64,000 bases of DNA from Tillandsia leiboldiana (lineage: Eukaryota; Streptophyta; Magnoliopsida; Poales; Bromeliaceae), in contig JAQNDB010000146.1 of assembly GCA_029204045.2 (NCBI GenBank), forward strand, positions 1-64,000, in the 5' to 3' direction. The notes beneath the pieces are model-generated. The model was not told the DNA's origin, did not search any database, and worked only from the letters and a program-made list of their open reading frames with translations. The translations under genes and the position numbers were made by a program. Below are positions 12,667 to 23,300 of this stretch, piece by piece (position 1 is the stretch's first letter; each line of letters starts with the position of its first letter).

Positions 12667-14020
12667 TGTTGGGTTATATGTAATAAGGATCTAAATAGGG
12701 GAAAAAAACACCTAGAGGGGGGTGAATAGGTGTAACGTATAAACACTCAAAAATCGTTGCGATAAAAACCCAATGCGGGAAATAAAAAATAATACGCAAG
12801 ATTTTTACGTGGAAAACTCCATCACCGGAGTAAAAAACCACGGGACGGATAACACGGCAGAAATCCACTAGAATTAAAACACGTACAAGGTGATTTACCG
12901 TACACAATTACGACTCAACCTTTTCCATACGCTCCTAGAGGATCTTCTCCGCTCGGCTCCGCGACGCTTCTCGAATCCACGATCTGCGCCCAACGCCGAA
13001 TCCCACGGCGTCCAACGTCGAATCCACGACGTCCGACCGAATCCACGGTCTTCACCCAATAGCACCCTTCGAATCCACGAACGTGCCTCGCTCCGAATCC
13101 ACGAGAGCGGTTGAACCTGAATCCACAAGGACACGCGAATCCACGCGCCGATTTTTGGGGTAAATCGTTGTTTTTGGGTGGTGATGATCCGCCGAATACT
13201 TAGATCAAAGATAGATCGGAAATACCATCTAAGTATTCATTAGTTTGATTCAACTCAAGATGTGAGTATGAAAACCTAGAATCAAACTAATCAATATAGA
13301 TGAAGAAACATAGAGTATTCTCTAATGATTTCCTTTCTTCTCTATATGTGGATCTAGAGGCGTATATATGAAAATGACGGCTATTTTTATTTTCGGCCTC
13401 TTTTTGGATTAACCCTAGAAAAAGAGTCATAGGGTCTATTTATAGGTTAGAAACCCTAGGAAGGAGATAAGAATCAAAAACCTAACATTTCTGGAGATTT
13501 TACGGACGGCGATCCGGATCGGATTAGCTGTGATCCGGATCGTCGTAACGAGTCAGGCAATTCCAGAAAAACGAAGGTTCGGGATCCGGATCGAAGTGCT
13601 TGATCCGGATCGTTCATACAGTTCACCAAACATCAACGTTCGGGATCCGGATTGCGAAGCCTGATCCGGATCGTTCAAGGAAGATGGTAAACTCAGTGTT
13701 CGGGATCCGGATCAAGAGGGGCTACGATCCGGATTGAACTGGTGTCTGAACGAACCACCTTCGGGATCCGGATCGAACAACCTGATCAGGATCCTGAACA
13801 TGTCCCAAGTCCAGTTTTTGATTTTTATGCAATGAAAGATTCTTCCAAGTGTTTCTACACTACAAGAAGTATTCGGATCACACAAAATCTTTAGTAAAAC
13901 ATACCTGATCCTTTTGAATTCTTCTTTCTTGAGATTGAGTTAAATGATCCAACTTTCTTCACCTTCAATCTTCAAGACTTGAGACTTTCACGAAACTACG
14001 CCAACTCAAATTCCGTAACA
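12667..14020 (-). repeat. Copia-C 5' LTR (1354 bp)
   Basis: Bounded by TGTTGGG...CCGTAACA on the plus strand. It carries the GATCCGGATC palindrome array (13507-13795), a TATA box (TATAAATAGA on the minus strand near 13436-13446) and the short GTGGATTCG-type repeats (12970-13145). These are in the same order as in Copia-A and Copia-B. The five bases after it (CACAG) are the predicted target duplication; the partner is outside the window. Confidence 0.85.
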
Positions 14021-15758
14021 CACAGATCCATACGTCATACGGGTAGATCCTCACTTAGGACTACTACACCAACACTCCCACTAGGAGCTACAGTACCTCA
14101 ATCACCACTAGCTCTACGGCCTGGTCATATCACACTCTCAGTGTACTAATCTCAGTGTACTAATAGCCTCAATGCTCACACGTGGCATTCCACGTCTTCG
14201 GGTCATCGCTCGGACTACCGTCCCGACCAAATCTCTATCATGCCCCGCCATCAGGTCTCGGGCCGCTGTCTCTCACAGCTGACTGCGCCTGCCCACTGGG
14301 CTACAGGCCCACAGTCCACAAACATGGTCCAGGCACGGATCGTCCCCAAGCGAACCCGCTAATCGTCGCCACGCGACCACTATGCTCACTGAGCAAAACC
14401 AACTAACCAGTTGTCAATCCACGACCCAAAACTCTCTATCAACTCTGGCCACACTGGGCAAAGGCTACTATGCCACCTAATCAGCTCTCTCTGGCTAAAC
14501 AATACTTGTGCTCCATGAGCACCCAAACAATTGGGCGTCCTACGCCCCCATGCTAACTCGCAAAAAATCCATCTTTAAGCGATTCGCTTACGTACCCCTA
14601 CGGCTCTTATGCATTCTCCCAACTGGGTCGAGGCATCACAATAACAGTTCACCATCCTGGTGATTAACACTCAAATCCTGCGGTGGCAATCCTTGCCATT
14701 ACGCCCATTCATCAAAACAGCGCTTCAAAACTCTCGCTCTTTCGAGAGGTTCCCGCACCTTGAAGCCTACTCTGAGCCTCACTAACTCCACTATGCGGCA
14801 ACTCAGCCACACTCAATACGCCACACGGTTACTACCGTCATCAGAGGCAATTCCCCTACCAGGCCTGTAAATCTTTCTTGCCCTAACCCTCAGGGCACCT
14901 TAACTTGGTTCTCGCACATAGCGATCACCACCGTTCTGTGAGTCGGTCTCTCACTGGACCTTTCTAACCACACTTTGCCAGCAACTAGCTGACACAAGCT
15001 TATAACACCCCTCGCTAAAGGTGCGGGGTGCGCCGACAAAAGCTCGGCGGCCACTGCCACTCTCTACTGTCGCCCCTACATGCGGCGACGCCTTACGCTC
15101 ATGCGTTATTTATGTAGCCTCAGCTTGCTGCGCTACCAGCTACTGGAGCCTATCTATCTGCTCCGACTGTCACACCGACGCCACACTTAGGCGTTGGAAT
15201 CAGCTTTCCTATCGGCGAGAAATTTTCGCTTAGCGGCAAGGAGCCTGATCTGCTGCTGGACCACACCAACAAGTGCGGTCACCAACTATCGCAGCTCGTG
15301 TACGTCTTTTGTCCCCGAGCCCTCTCGTGACTCGAGTCGAAACAGGTGCGTTTCCCAATGTGGTGTCATCGCCAATATGCACACCACAACGAAATAGCTA
15401 GCCCAAACTCAACCGTTTGAGCAACGCGCAGTCTATATACCGACAAAAGGGCTCGTCGACCCAATCATGCGAAAGTATAAGAGGGTACTCCTTTTCATCT
15501 CCAACATTACGTTGTCGGCCGCCCAACGTAATATCCGAAGAATTAAAGCTCGTCGCCCTCGATCAGTCCCAATATCCTTTTTGGGAACAACAATAACCAA
15601 TCAAATACTTTCGCCTAATAATCCACACACTCTCTCGTGCTAACCCCTAGGGTCTCCCTAAAGTTGCTAACCACCTAGGACTGTTCCTAGGCTCCGATAC
15701 CACTCTAATCTGTCACACCCCGAGTCCGCCAATTTGTACGGTTCGGGCACGCCAACAG
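14021..15758 (-). mobile_element. Fragment G: old gypsy-type element hosting Copia-B and Copia-C
   Basis: At 15694-15710 the minus strand carries a primer-binding site (TGGTATCGG) and a GATTAGAG spacer. Directly beyond lies an LTR end beginning TGTCACACCCCGAG on the plus strand (15711). Only 48 bp of that LTR remain before Copia-B starts. The primer-binding region resembles that of LARD-E (58907-58930). The 1690 bp of interior to the left has no open frame above about 75 codons and no recognisable gag or pol. It is probably leader or decayed interior, entered by Copia-C at 14020 and Copia-B at 15759. Confidence 0.6.
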
Positions 15759-17095
15759 TGTTGGGTCGTATATAATACGGATCTAAATAGGGGAAGAAAC
15801 ACCTAGAGGGGGGTGAATAGGTGTAAACGTATAAACACTCAAAAATCGTTGCGATAAAAAACCCAATGCGGAAATGAAAATAACTCGCAAGATTTTTATG
15901 TGGAAAACTCCATCACCGGAGTAAAAAACCACGGGACCGATAACACGGCAGAAATCCACTAGAATTAAAACACGTACAAGGTGATTTACCGTACACACTT
16001 ACGACTCAACCTTTTCCATACGCTCCTAGAGGATCTTCTCCGCTCGCTCCAGACGCTTCTCGAATCCACGATCTGCGCCCAACGCCGAATCCACGGCGTC
16101 CAACGTCGAGTCCACGACGTCCGACCGAATCCACGGTCTTCACCCAATAGCACCCTTCGAATCCACGAACGTGCCTCGCTCCGAATCCACGAGAGCGAAT
16201 GAACCTTGAATCCACAAGGACACGCGAATCCACGCGCCGATTTTGGGGTAATCGTTGTTTTTTGGGTGGTGATGATCCGCCGAATACTTAGATCAAAGAT
16301 AGATCGGAAATACCATCTAAGTATTCATTAGTTTGATTCAACTCAAGATGTGAGTATGAAAACCTAGAATCAAACTAATCAATATAGATGAAGAAACATA
16401 GAGTATTCTCTAATGATTTCCTTTCTTCTCTATATGTGGATCTATAGCCGTATAAGATGATATATGAAAATGACGGCTATGTGGATTGACCCTAGAAAGA
16501 AAGACATAGGGTCTATTTATAGGTTAGAAACCCTAGGAAGGAGATAAGAATCAAAAACCTGCCATTTCTGGAATTTTACGGACGGCGATCCGGATCGTGA
16601 TAACTGAGATCCGGATCGTCATAACGAAACAGCCAATTCCAGAAAAACGAACGTTCGGGATCCGGATCATGTAACTACGATCCGGATCGTTCATACAGTT
16701 CACCAAACATCAACGTTCGGGATCCGGATTGCGAAGCAAGATCCGGATCGTTCAAGGTAGATGGTAAACTCAACGTTCGGGATCCGGATCAAGAGACTAC
16801 GATCCGGATTGCGACGATGTATGAACGAACCACCTTCGGGATCCGGATCGAACAGCCTGATCCGGATCCTGAACATGTCCCAAGTCCAGTTTTTGATTTT
16901 TATGCAATGAAAGATTCTTCCAAGTGTTTCTACACTACAAGAAGTATTCGGATCACACAAATTCTTTAGTAAAACATACCTGATCCTTTTGAATTCTTCT
17001 TTCTTGAGATTGAGTTAAATGATCCAACTTTCTTCACCTTCAATCTTCAGGACTTGAAACTTTCACGAAACTACGCCAACTCAAATTCCGTAACA
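15759..17095 (-). repeat. Copia-B 3' LTR (1337 bp)
   Basis: Runs TGTTGGGTCG...CCGTAACA on the plus strand. It contains the GTGGATTCG-type repeats, a TATA box (minus strand near 16510-16520) and about five pairs of GATCCGGATC palindromes (16586-16870). Confidence 0.9.
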
Positions 17096-17112
17096 ATCTC
17101 CCCCTTTGGCGG
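17096..17112 (-). promoter_or_regulatory. Copia-B polypurine tract
   Basis: The minus strand reads CCGCCAAAGGGGGAGAT immediately before the 3' LTR. It is the plus-strand priming site and matches the tract before the Copia-A 3' LTR. Confidence 0.85.
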
Positions 17113-17931
17113 TTTCGTGACAAAACACAGATCCACTAAAGAAAATTCAAAAAGATATTTTTGTTGCTATCACCATACAACAAAAATTTACAATGGAGAT
17201 CCAAAATACAATACATGAGTTAAACTCCTAAAACAGACTCTAGACTTAGACATCTGTACTCTCTGCAAAAAGAAATCATTCTTGACAAAAGAAATCGTTA
17301 GATACCTCAAGAATTTTGTATTATTCAAAAACCACAAACAGAGATGAAGTTTAAACTCATTTATACTTACCATGACATTTATATTCAGATATGTAAACTG
17401 ATCATAGTTAAAAAAACACCAACATATCTTCTTTGCACGTAAAAACCAAATGTCATGAACATGTTTGTGACAAACTAATATATATATAGATATGTAATTG
17501 ATCAGAGTTAAGAACCAACATATCTTCTATGCAATCAAAAACCAAGTGTCACAAACTTGTTAGTGAACATCAACTTGTTAGTTATATTACATGCCCAAAT
17601 AGTTAGCAAATAGTTAGTCGAGACATGCAACAAATCACAAGATAAAAACCAAAAGTTGAAGTTGAGATCATACTTACCTTGATGTATACAAAATCTTCAT
17701 CATCAAGATTTTCACAATCATTGTTCATTGTTCAAATCATTGTCCTAAACTCTCTCATTGTTCTAAACTCTCTCCCCCTTTTTGTCACAAATAAAGCCAA
17801 AAATTACAGAAGTGGAGAGAATGGTTAACAGTTTAAGTTCGAGAACTAAAAACTCAAATTAAAACTTAAAAACCTGCACAACAGTAGGATTTAAACATGT
17901 GCATAATAAACAGAAATTAGAAGGATACGGA
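17113..17931 (-). other. Copia-B region between env-like gene and 3' LTR
   Basis: AT-rich and non-coding, colinear with 46655-47375 of Copia-A. On the minus strand it includes a second purine tract (GACAAAAAGGGGGAGAGAG, near 17770-17790), the same extra tract seen at 46809-46824. Confidence 0.6.
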
Positions 17932-19386
17932 TCATTCAGACTCGTCTGAACTGATACAGCCGAGGATTTGGAAAATCTTCTTTATTCGCTTGTTCATTGC
18001 TGATTGATTTTTATTTACTTTCTTTATTTCTTCCTTTACCTCAATCAGTTCATTTGATATACGTTCTTGCTCGTTGGAGAGCCTTTGCTGTTCTTTATAG
18101 ATTGAGGTAACAGAAGCATCATCATCAGAAGTTGATTGTGGTGCTTCTTGTGCCGGAGGTGCTGGTTGAGTTGGAGGAGCTGCTGCCGGTGCAGAGGTTG
18201 TTGCTTGTTGTCGTTGTTCTCGTTGCCGGTGAAGAGGTATGAAAGGTTCATCTGGCTTCGTCGAAAGAGACTTTACAATTGTCGTGTCATTGATCGTTCC
18301 TAGACTGTGCAGATAGGAACTCGCATTTGTGTCAGCTTTAAATTTGCGAAGAATGCGCATGATGATCATTGGAAAAGGTAGTCTCTCTGACGGATGAGCT
18401 TGCTCCACATATCGTGCCATCCTTGACCAGATGATGTAGGGAATGTTTAAGTTAGCTCCCATTGCTGCTGCGGGGTTTCCAAGTAGATAAAGGAATATCA
18501 TTCTTTCCCACCGAAGAACCTTTGTGTTCATGTTTGGAATAATATTGTAACAAACAATAAGATTTAAGATGCGGTACTCAGGTCGTAGTTCTTTCGAGAA
18601 AACGGAGTTTCCTGTCGACCGAGTATCTGGAACACAGATTCCATCAACTACCACTCTCCAGGAGAAGGTGTTGAAGTTTTGATTCTTCAGGTAATGAGTG
18701 CCATCGGCTCGGGCGTCCATCCCTAGTACTTCACCAATTAGCTGAGGCGTTACTTTGATTCTGACATTCTTGACTAATGTTTGAAAATCCCGACGCCCGC
18801 TTTCCTGATCAACTAGATAGCAGGCATTCTGATAGAACATCCTCACTGAGTGAAGACAATACCCAGTGGTCTCCGGGAAATCGCAAATGGGAGCAAGACC
18901 TCTCTGGTCAAACAAAGTCCCGAACGTCTGAGAACGTTGCGTTAAGGCTTTTACATCAACATGCCTTTCTCCAATGCATTCTCTGTTTTCAAAATCCTTT
19001 ATTCTAGCCGAGCTGACAAAGTCTTGTGCAGGTGCTTGGTCAGCAGCTGGTTGCTCAATGGTGATTCCTCGAGCACTTCCTCTCTTGCGAGCAACACTTT
19101 TTCTTCTTGTCTTCCCAGAAGTTTCTTCCATTGGAGCTTTCCCTTTTTCAGCAGCAGTAGGCGGAGCCTTCGATGTTTCTGCAGGTGCTTTTCCCTTTGA
19201 AGCAGTCGGAACAGTCGTTGCTTCAACTTGCAGTTCATCCCAATCAATTGATTCCGTTTCAGATTCTGTATCGGAATCATCTTTAGCCTTCTTCGCTTTC
19301 TTAGCCTTCTTAGCCCTCTTGGGCTTGACGGTGTCTCTCGTATGAACCATAGCCGCAAGTAGAAAAATAATCCAAGTGATCACCAT
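17932..19386 (-). CDS. env-like (third-ORF) protein of Copia-B, 484 aa, intact
   Basis: The protein lies downstream of pol, where SIRE/Maximus elements carry their so-called envelope-like gene. The start MVITWIIFLLAAMVHTR gives a short hydrophobic stretch (residues 2-11) followed by a lysine-rich acidic tail. The core (about 125-345) has blocks such as FENRECIGERHV, ITPQLIGEVLGM-type VTPQLIGEVLGM, CYNIIPNMNTKVLRWERM and NIPYIIWSRMARYVE. These recall the putative plant transposon protein domain found in many plant retroelement ORFs (my recognition, untested). Residues about 355-415 are Pro/Gln/Ala-rich, and 420-475 should form a coiled coil. There is no cleavable signal, fusion peptide or C-terminal anchor that I can see, so true envelope function is doubtful. 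The start is supported by the aligned ATG in Copia-A. It is only about 55-60% identical to the Copia-A protein, although gag is nearly the same. Confidence 0.8.
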   Translation of the reverse strand: MVITWIIFLLAAMVHTRDTVKPKRAKKAKKAKKAKDDSDTESETESIDWDELQVEATTVPTASKGKAPAETSKAPPTAAEKGKAPMEETSGKTRRKSVARKRGSARGITIEQPAADQAPAQDFVSSARIKDFENRECIGERHVDVKALTQRSQTFGTLFDQRGLAPICDFPETTGYCLHSVRMFYQNACYLVDQESGRRDFQTLVKNVRIKVTPQLIGEVLGMDARADGTHYLKNQNFNTFSWRVVVDGICVPDTRSTGNSVFSKELRPEYRILNLIVCYNIIPNMNTKVLRWERMIFLYLLGNPAAAMGANLNIPYIIWSRMARYVEQAHPSERLPFPMIIMRILRKFKADTNASSYLHSLGTINDTTIVKSLSTKPDEPFIPLHRQREQRQQATTSAPAAAPPTQPAPPAQEAPQSTSDDDASVTSIYKEQQRLSNEQERISNELIEVKEEIKKVNKNQSAMNKRIKKIFQILGCISSDESE

Positions 19387-19414
19387 TGCTAATGGTTTCT
19401 TGAGAAAAGGAATC

Positions 19415-19794
19415 CTGAGTAGACCAACTCAAGAACACAAAAATTCTTAGTTTTCAAAAATTGAAAAAATTGTACCCAAACAATCATAATCATGTAGAGA
19501 GACTAAGAATCAAATTAGTTTTGCAAAAGGACTTTTAAAAATAGATCAATTGCATGAATTTCGAAAATCCTTATTATATGCCCTAAAACCGAAATTTTAG
19601 AAATCGAAGCCTAAAAATCCGTTAATCAGGAGAAAACCTAGCATATAATCAAAACTAAACAACCCAGAGTTCTTATTTCAAAAGAAATTTGATCAAAAAC
19701 CATCCACAAACAAAATCAATCCAAGAATTTCGTACGTTTGAGGAGGAAAAGAGAAAAACGGTGAAAAACCGAGATTTTGATCAATAAAACTTAC
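19415..19794 (-). other. Predicted leader intron of Copia-B env-like transcript (380 bp)
   Basis: On the minus strand a perfect donor (CCAA|GTAAGT) at 19795/19794 and an acceptor (CTACTCAG|GATT) ending at 19415 enclose AT-rich DNA. It sits 28 bases before the env-like ATG. Copia-A has the same donor and an equivalent acceptor 382 bp apart. No splicing evidence is available, only the shared signals. Confidence 0.55.
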
Positions 19795-19907
19795 TTGGAA
19801 CAGAAGAACTTGAGTTAGAAAGCTTCCAAGGAGGATGAAATCTAGAGAGAAGCGCTCTGGAAACTTTTGAACAAAAGATTGGAGTAAAAGAAATCAAAAC
19901 CCTTTTG

Positions 19908-19941
19908 TTCTTTATAAAAACCTAGCCGCGATCCGGATCCT
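19908..19941 (-). promoter_or_regulatory. Private promoter-like block upstream of Copia-B env-like gene
   Basis: The minus strand reads GGATCCGGATCGCGGCTAGG followed by a TTTTTATAAAG box. It is the residue of the palindrome cluster seen at 44533-44702 in Copia-A. A deletion removed most of the palindromes but kept the last one and the TATA box. Confidence 0.5.
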
Positions 19942-21268
19942 CCCGAGCCGCAAACAATATACGAATGGACTCGAGTCTAGCTACAGGGGCGAAAGTTTCG
20001 TCAAAGTCTATACCTTCTACTTGAGAGTAGCCTTGAGCAACTAGTCGTGCCTTGTTCCTGATGATAGTACCATCTTCATCTTTCTTGTTCTTGAAGATCC
20101 ATTTGGTACCTATCACATTATGTTGCTTTGGAGGCTTCGTTAATTCCCAGACTTTGTTTCGCTCAAATTGATGGAGCTCTTCCTGCATTGCTTTAATCCA
20201 GTAGTCATCCTGAAGAGCTTCATCTATTGTCTTTGGTTCGATTAAAGATACGTAGCAAGCAAATCCGCAAACCAACTGCCTTCGAGTTCTAACTCCTTCT
20301 TGTGGATCTCCAATGATGTTCGATTCCGGATGATCCTTGGAGATTCGTAGCGTTTGTTGAAACGGAGTACTCGGAGGTACACGAGATGATTCCTGCACAT
20401 CAGATAAACTAGAAGAACCATTAGATGCATCATTAATATTGGAAGTATTATTATGAGAAGATGCACTAGCAGGAGAATCATCATCTAGAGAGATATCGAG
20501 GGTAGATTTTTCAGATTCAAAATGGGAAGCTTCATCTACTTTAACATTTATAGATTCTACGATCGTCTTAGAATCAATGTTAAATACTCGATATGCTCTG
20601 CTATTCGTAGAATAACCCAAAAAGATCCCTTCATCACTTCGAGAGTCGAACTTTCCAAGATTTTCACGGTCACGTAAGATGTAACATCGACTCCCGAAGA
20701 TACGAAAGTACTTGATATCCGGTTTTCTACTAAACCACAGCTCATATGGTGTATTCAAGGTTCCTGGGCGCAAATACACTCTGTTAATGACATAGACAGC
20801 GGTGTTCACAGCTTCAGCCCAAAAATGTAGCGGTAATTTCCGGCTATGAAGCATCACACGCGCCATCTCTTGAACAACCCCGTTTTTGCGCTCAACAACA
20901 CCATTCTGCTGAGGTGTATAGGGTGCCGAGAATTCATGTTTAATGCCATTTGAAGTACAAAAGTCAATGAATTTTGAATTTATGAATTCTCCACCCCTAT
21001 CACTTCTAACACGAATGATCTTTTCATTCTTTTCAATCATAATACGATGGCAAATCTCATGAAAAGAGTCAAACGTATCAGCTTTCTCTCTCAGAAATGC
21101 TACCCAAGAAAACCGAGAGAAAACATCAACCAATAAGAAAAAAATATACAATTTACCTTGCAAGGATGGTTGACGAGTTGGCCAAAAGAAAAAGAAGAAA
21201 AGAAAATAGTCTACACAAACTATACAAGATTTAATCGTAGAACGATTAAGGACAAGGAGGGGTTTCAC
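19922..21268 (-). pseudogene. Copia-B pol fragment: integrase core to RT start
   Basis: The frame enters pol near 21268 (non-ATG, overlapping the gag end). It carries the integrase catalytic core (DRGGEF, then APYTPQQNGVVERKN), the spacer and the first ~100 residues of RT (NKVWELTKPP to RLESIRILFA). At about 19941-19951 it jumps into the palindrome block before the env-like gene, adding roughly ten foreign residues and stopping at 19922. Against Copia-A this removes about 2.3 kb: the RT active site, all of RNase H and the pol-env spacer. Protease and the integrase zinc-binding domain are also missing, as in the whole family here. Confidence 0.85.
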
Positions 21269-23267
21269 CTTTGCATACCCAAACCTTTTGAGTTTTGGAG
21301 TATGTTGGTAAAGGTTGAGAGATTCTTCTTGAAGACGACGTCTTGTATGATTGATCTTTTTCTTTTGTCATCGTCTTGTTTGAGGTGCTACCAATGTTCT
21401 TTTCTTTTGAAAAATCCTTCCTTGAATTCCGGGAAGTGAGCTTATTGGTAGCAATTGCAAGATGTGGTTGATTTGTTCTTTGAGCTCCAATCTCGCAATT
21501 TCTTTCGATGTGCCCTGCAAAATTACAACGAAAACATACCTTTGAGCTTGACGATTCCGAAGAGGATGAGGTAGGTTTGTTGTCGTTGTTTGTCTTGAAT
21601 TCCGATGTCGGAGGAGGAGATACCGACTGAGGCACAAAGACTGTCCCACTCGAACTTGGACTGTTTCCAGTTTGAGTGTACCCGAGGCCGAACCGATTTG
21701 TTTGACCAAGACCAAGGAGTTTATCCAACTTACTCCTTCCTAAAGAGAATTGCTGTAAGTCATCCTTGAGTTGGAGAATGGTCTCTGTCATTTCCCGTCT
21801 TTCCTGTCGGCCCTCGCCATAGAGCTTCAAGAAGTAGTTTGCTTTGTTCACCATATCTATATAGTTCTTCTCGAGCTGCTCATTGGACTCTTGAAGGGAA
21901 ACATTTGCTTTTATCAAACTATCCCTTTCCACTTCAAGATCGGTCGAGAGAGAAGTTACCCTTTTTACTTCTTCTTCGAGATCCTGCAATCTCCCTCTCA
22001 ACCCCTTGTTTTGCTTAGCCGGTTTCTTTAAATCCTGTAAAGATCTGTGATAGGCTAGAGCAAACTCTTCACCTTCCGAATCATCCGATTCATTGTCCAT
22101 TGCATTCTTTTCAACAGTGGAGTTGGACAATGATTCAGACGTACTTGCCATAAAGCACATGAATGGTGAAGATGTGGACGCGTGGAATGCCGTGGAGCTC
22201 TTTTCTTCATCACTTGAAGACGACTCATTTGACGTTGAGTTGTCATCCCAAGTGACGACTTGCATCGCCTTCTTCTTTGCCGGATACTTGTTAGGACACT
22301 CCGTTGCAATGTGGCCGTAGCCTCGACATTTGAAGCATTGCAGTTGTCCTTCTGAACTTTTCTTATCCTTTGAGAAGTTCTCCTGCTTTCTTGACTTGTG
22401 ACTTGGAGTACCCTTGCCTTTGTTCCACTTTCTGAAGGATGGAGATTTGCTTGAATTACCCCTTCGAAAGTTGCGGCGAAAATTCCTTGTCAAGAGAGCG
22501 AGCTGCTTCTCAAATTCCTCCATAGAAAGGTTCTCGTCATCGTCCGAGGAGGATGTATCCGCGTCTTCTTCCTTAGTTGTTTTCAACGCATAACCTGAAG
22601 ACTTAGAAGTGGATGCTTTTCCAGAAGAATTGTTAGTATTAAAAGTCATTTCATAAGTTTGTAATGAACCAACTAATTCTTCTACACGTATTTCGTCCGG
22701 GTGTTTAATAGTTTCAATGGCAGTAACCTTTGGGCGAAATCGTTCAGGAAGAGTTCTTAAGATTTTTCTTACAATCTTAAATTCTGGAATCTTCTCTCCC
22801 AGATTAGCACATGAGTTTACGATGTCTTGCAATCGTGTATAGTAGTCCGTGAAAGATTCATTTTCTGCCATCAAAATAGAGTCAAACTTGCTCGTAAGCA
22901 TCTGCAGTTTCTGAATCTTCACGAGGTTAGTTCCCTCATGTGTAACCTGGAGAACATCCCAGATTTCTTTCGCAGTCTCACATGCCGAGACGCGAGAGAA
23001 TTCAGTTTGAGATAAGGCATTAAAAATAGCATTAATTCCCTTGCCATTGTAAGAAGATAACTCAAACTCTTCCTTGGTCCATTTCGACCTAGGTTTTAAG
23101 GTGTGAACATCAGAGATAAGTTCAGTTGGATTAGTCCATCCTGATTCAATTGAATGCCACACCCTTTCGTCGATGGAAGATAAAAAGGCTTTCATCCGTA
23201 CTTTCCAGTACGCATAATTTGTTCCATCAAAGAAAGGGGGTCGATTGATGTTTCCACCTTCAACCAT
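21246..23267 (-). CDS. gag: Gag of Copia-B, 673 aa, intact
   Basis: This is the structural protein of a SIRE-like copia element and forms the virus-like particle that packages element RNA in the cytoplasm. It starts MVEGGNINRPPFFDG at the first ATG after the primer-binding site. Residues 1-220 match the UBN2/DUF4219-type capsid region of plant copia Gags (FDGTNYAYWKVRMKAF, FTDYYTRLQDIV, LPERFRPKVTAIE). A first zinc knuckle CFKCRGYGHIATEC lies near residues 318-331. A long acidic, Ser-rich and coiled-coil region (about 340-520) follows, then a second knuckle CFRCNFAGHIERNC near 575-588. It ends at KVWVCKGE plus a few residues, where gag normally meets protease. Its last 23 bases overlap the pol frame. 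This is the only undamaged gag of the three copies. Confidence 0.9.
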   Translation of the reverse strand: MVEGGNINRPPFFDGTNYAYWKVRMKAFLSSIDERVWHSIESGWTNPTELISDVHTLKPRSKWTKEEFELSSYNGKGINAIFNALSQTEFSRVSACETAKEIWDVLQVTHEGTNLVKIQKLQMLTSKFDSILMAENESFTDYYTRLQDIVNSCANLGEKIPEFKIVRKILRTLPERFRPKVTAIETIKHPDEIRVEELVGSLQTYEMTFNTNNSSGKASTSKSSGYALKTTKEEDADTSSSDDDENLSMEEFEKQLALLTRNFRRNFRRGNSSKSPSFRKWNKGKGTPSHKSRKQENFSKDKKSSEGQLQCFKCRGYGHIATECPNKYPAKKKAMQVVTWDDNSTSNESSSSDEEKSSTAFHASTSSPFMCFMASTSESLSNSTVEKNAMDNESDDSEGEEFALAYHRSLQDLKKPAKQNKGLRGRLQDLEEEVKRVTSLSTDLEVERDSLIKANVSLQESNEQLEKNYIDMVNKANYFLKLYGEGRQERREMTETILQLKDDLQQFSLGRSKLDKLLGLGQTNRFGLGYTQTGNSPSSSGTVFVPQSVSPPPTSEFKTNNDNKPTSSSSESSSSKVCFRCNFAGHIERNCEIGAQRTNQPHLAIATNKLTSRNSRKDFSKEKNIGSTSNKTMTKEKDQSYKTSSSRRISQPLPTYSKTQKVWVCKGETPPCP

Positions 23268-23286
23268 TGTTCACAACCCTATTCCC

Positions 23287-23298
23287 GCTCCGATACCA
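23287..23298 (-). promoter_or_regulatory. Copia-B primer-binding site (tRNA-iMet)
   Basis: On the minus strand TGGTATCGGAGC lies two bases inside the 5' LTR end. The same site is found in Copia-A. Confidence 0.85.
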
Positions 23299-23300
23299 CT

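Larger units (their letters stand above)
6964..14020 (-). mobile_element. Copia-C: partial SIRE-like copia element
   Basis: Read on the minus strand, the order is LTR (12667-14020), primer-binding site, gag, pol, intergenic region and palindrome cluster. It is then cut at 6964 by the end of LARD-1, just where the env-like gene of Copia-A and Copia-B would begin its leader. It is close to Copia-A at nucleotide level, but both genes are broken by many one-base indels. The 3' half (env-like gene, 3' LTR) is expected beyond the left window edge. Confidence 0.85.

Noticed and set aside
14021..15758. Host gene in the stretch between Copia-C and Copia-B
   Set aside because: No frame above about 75 codons. 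The right edge has an initiator-Met primer-binding site and an LTR end, so it is old retroelement interior.
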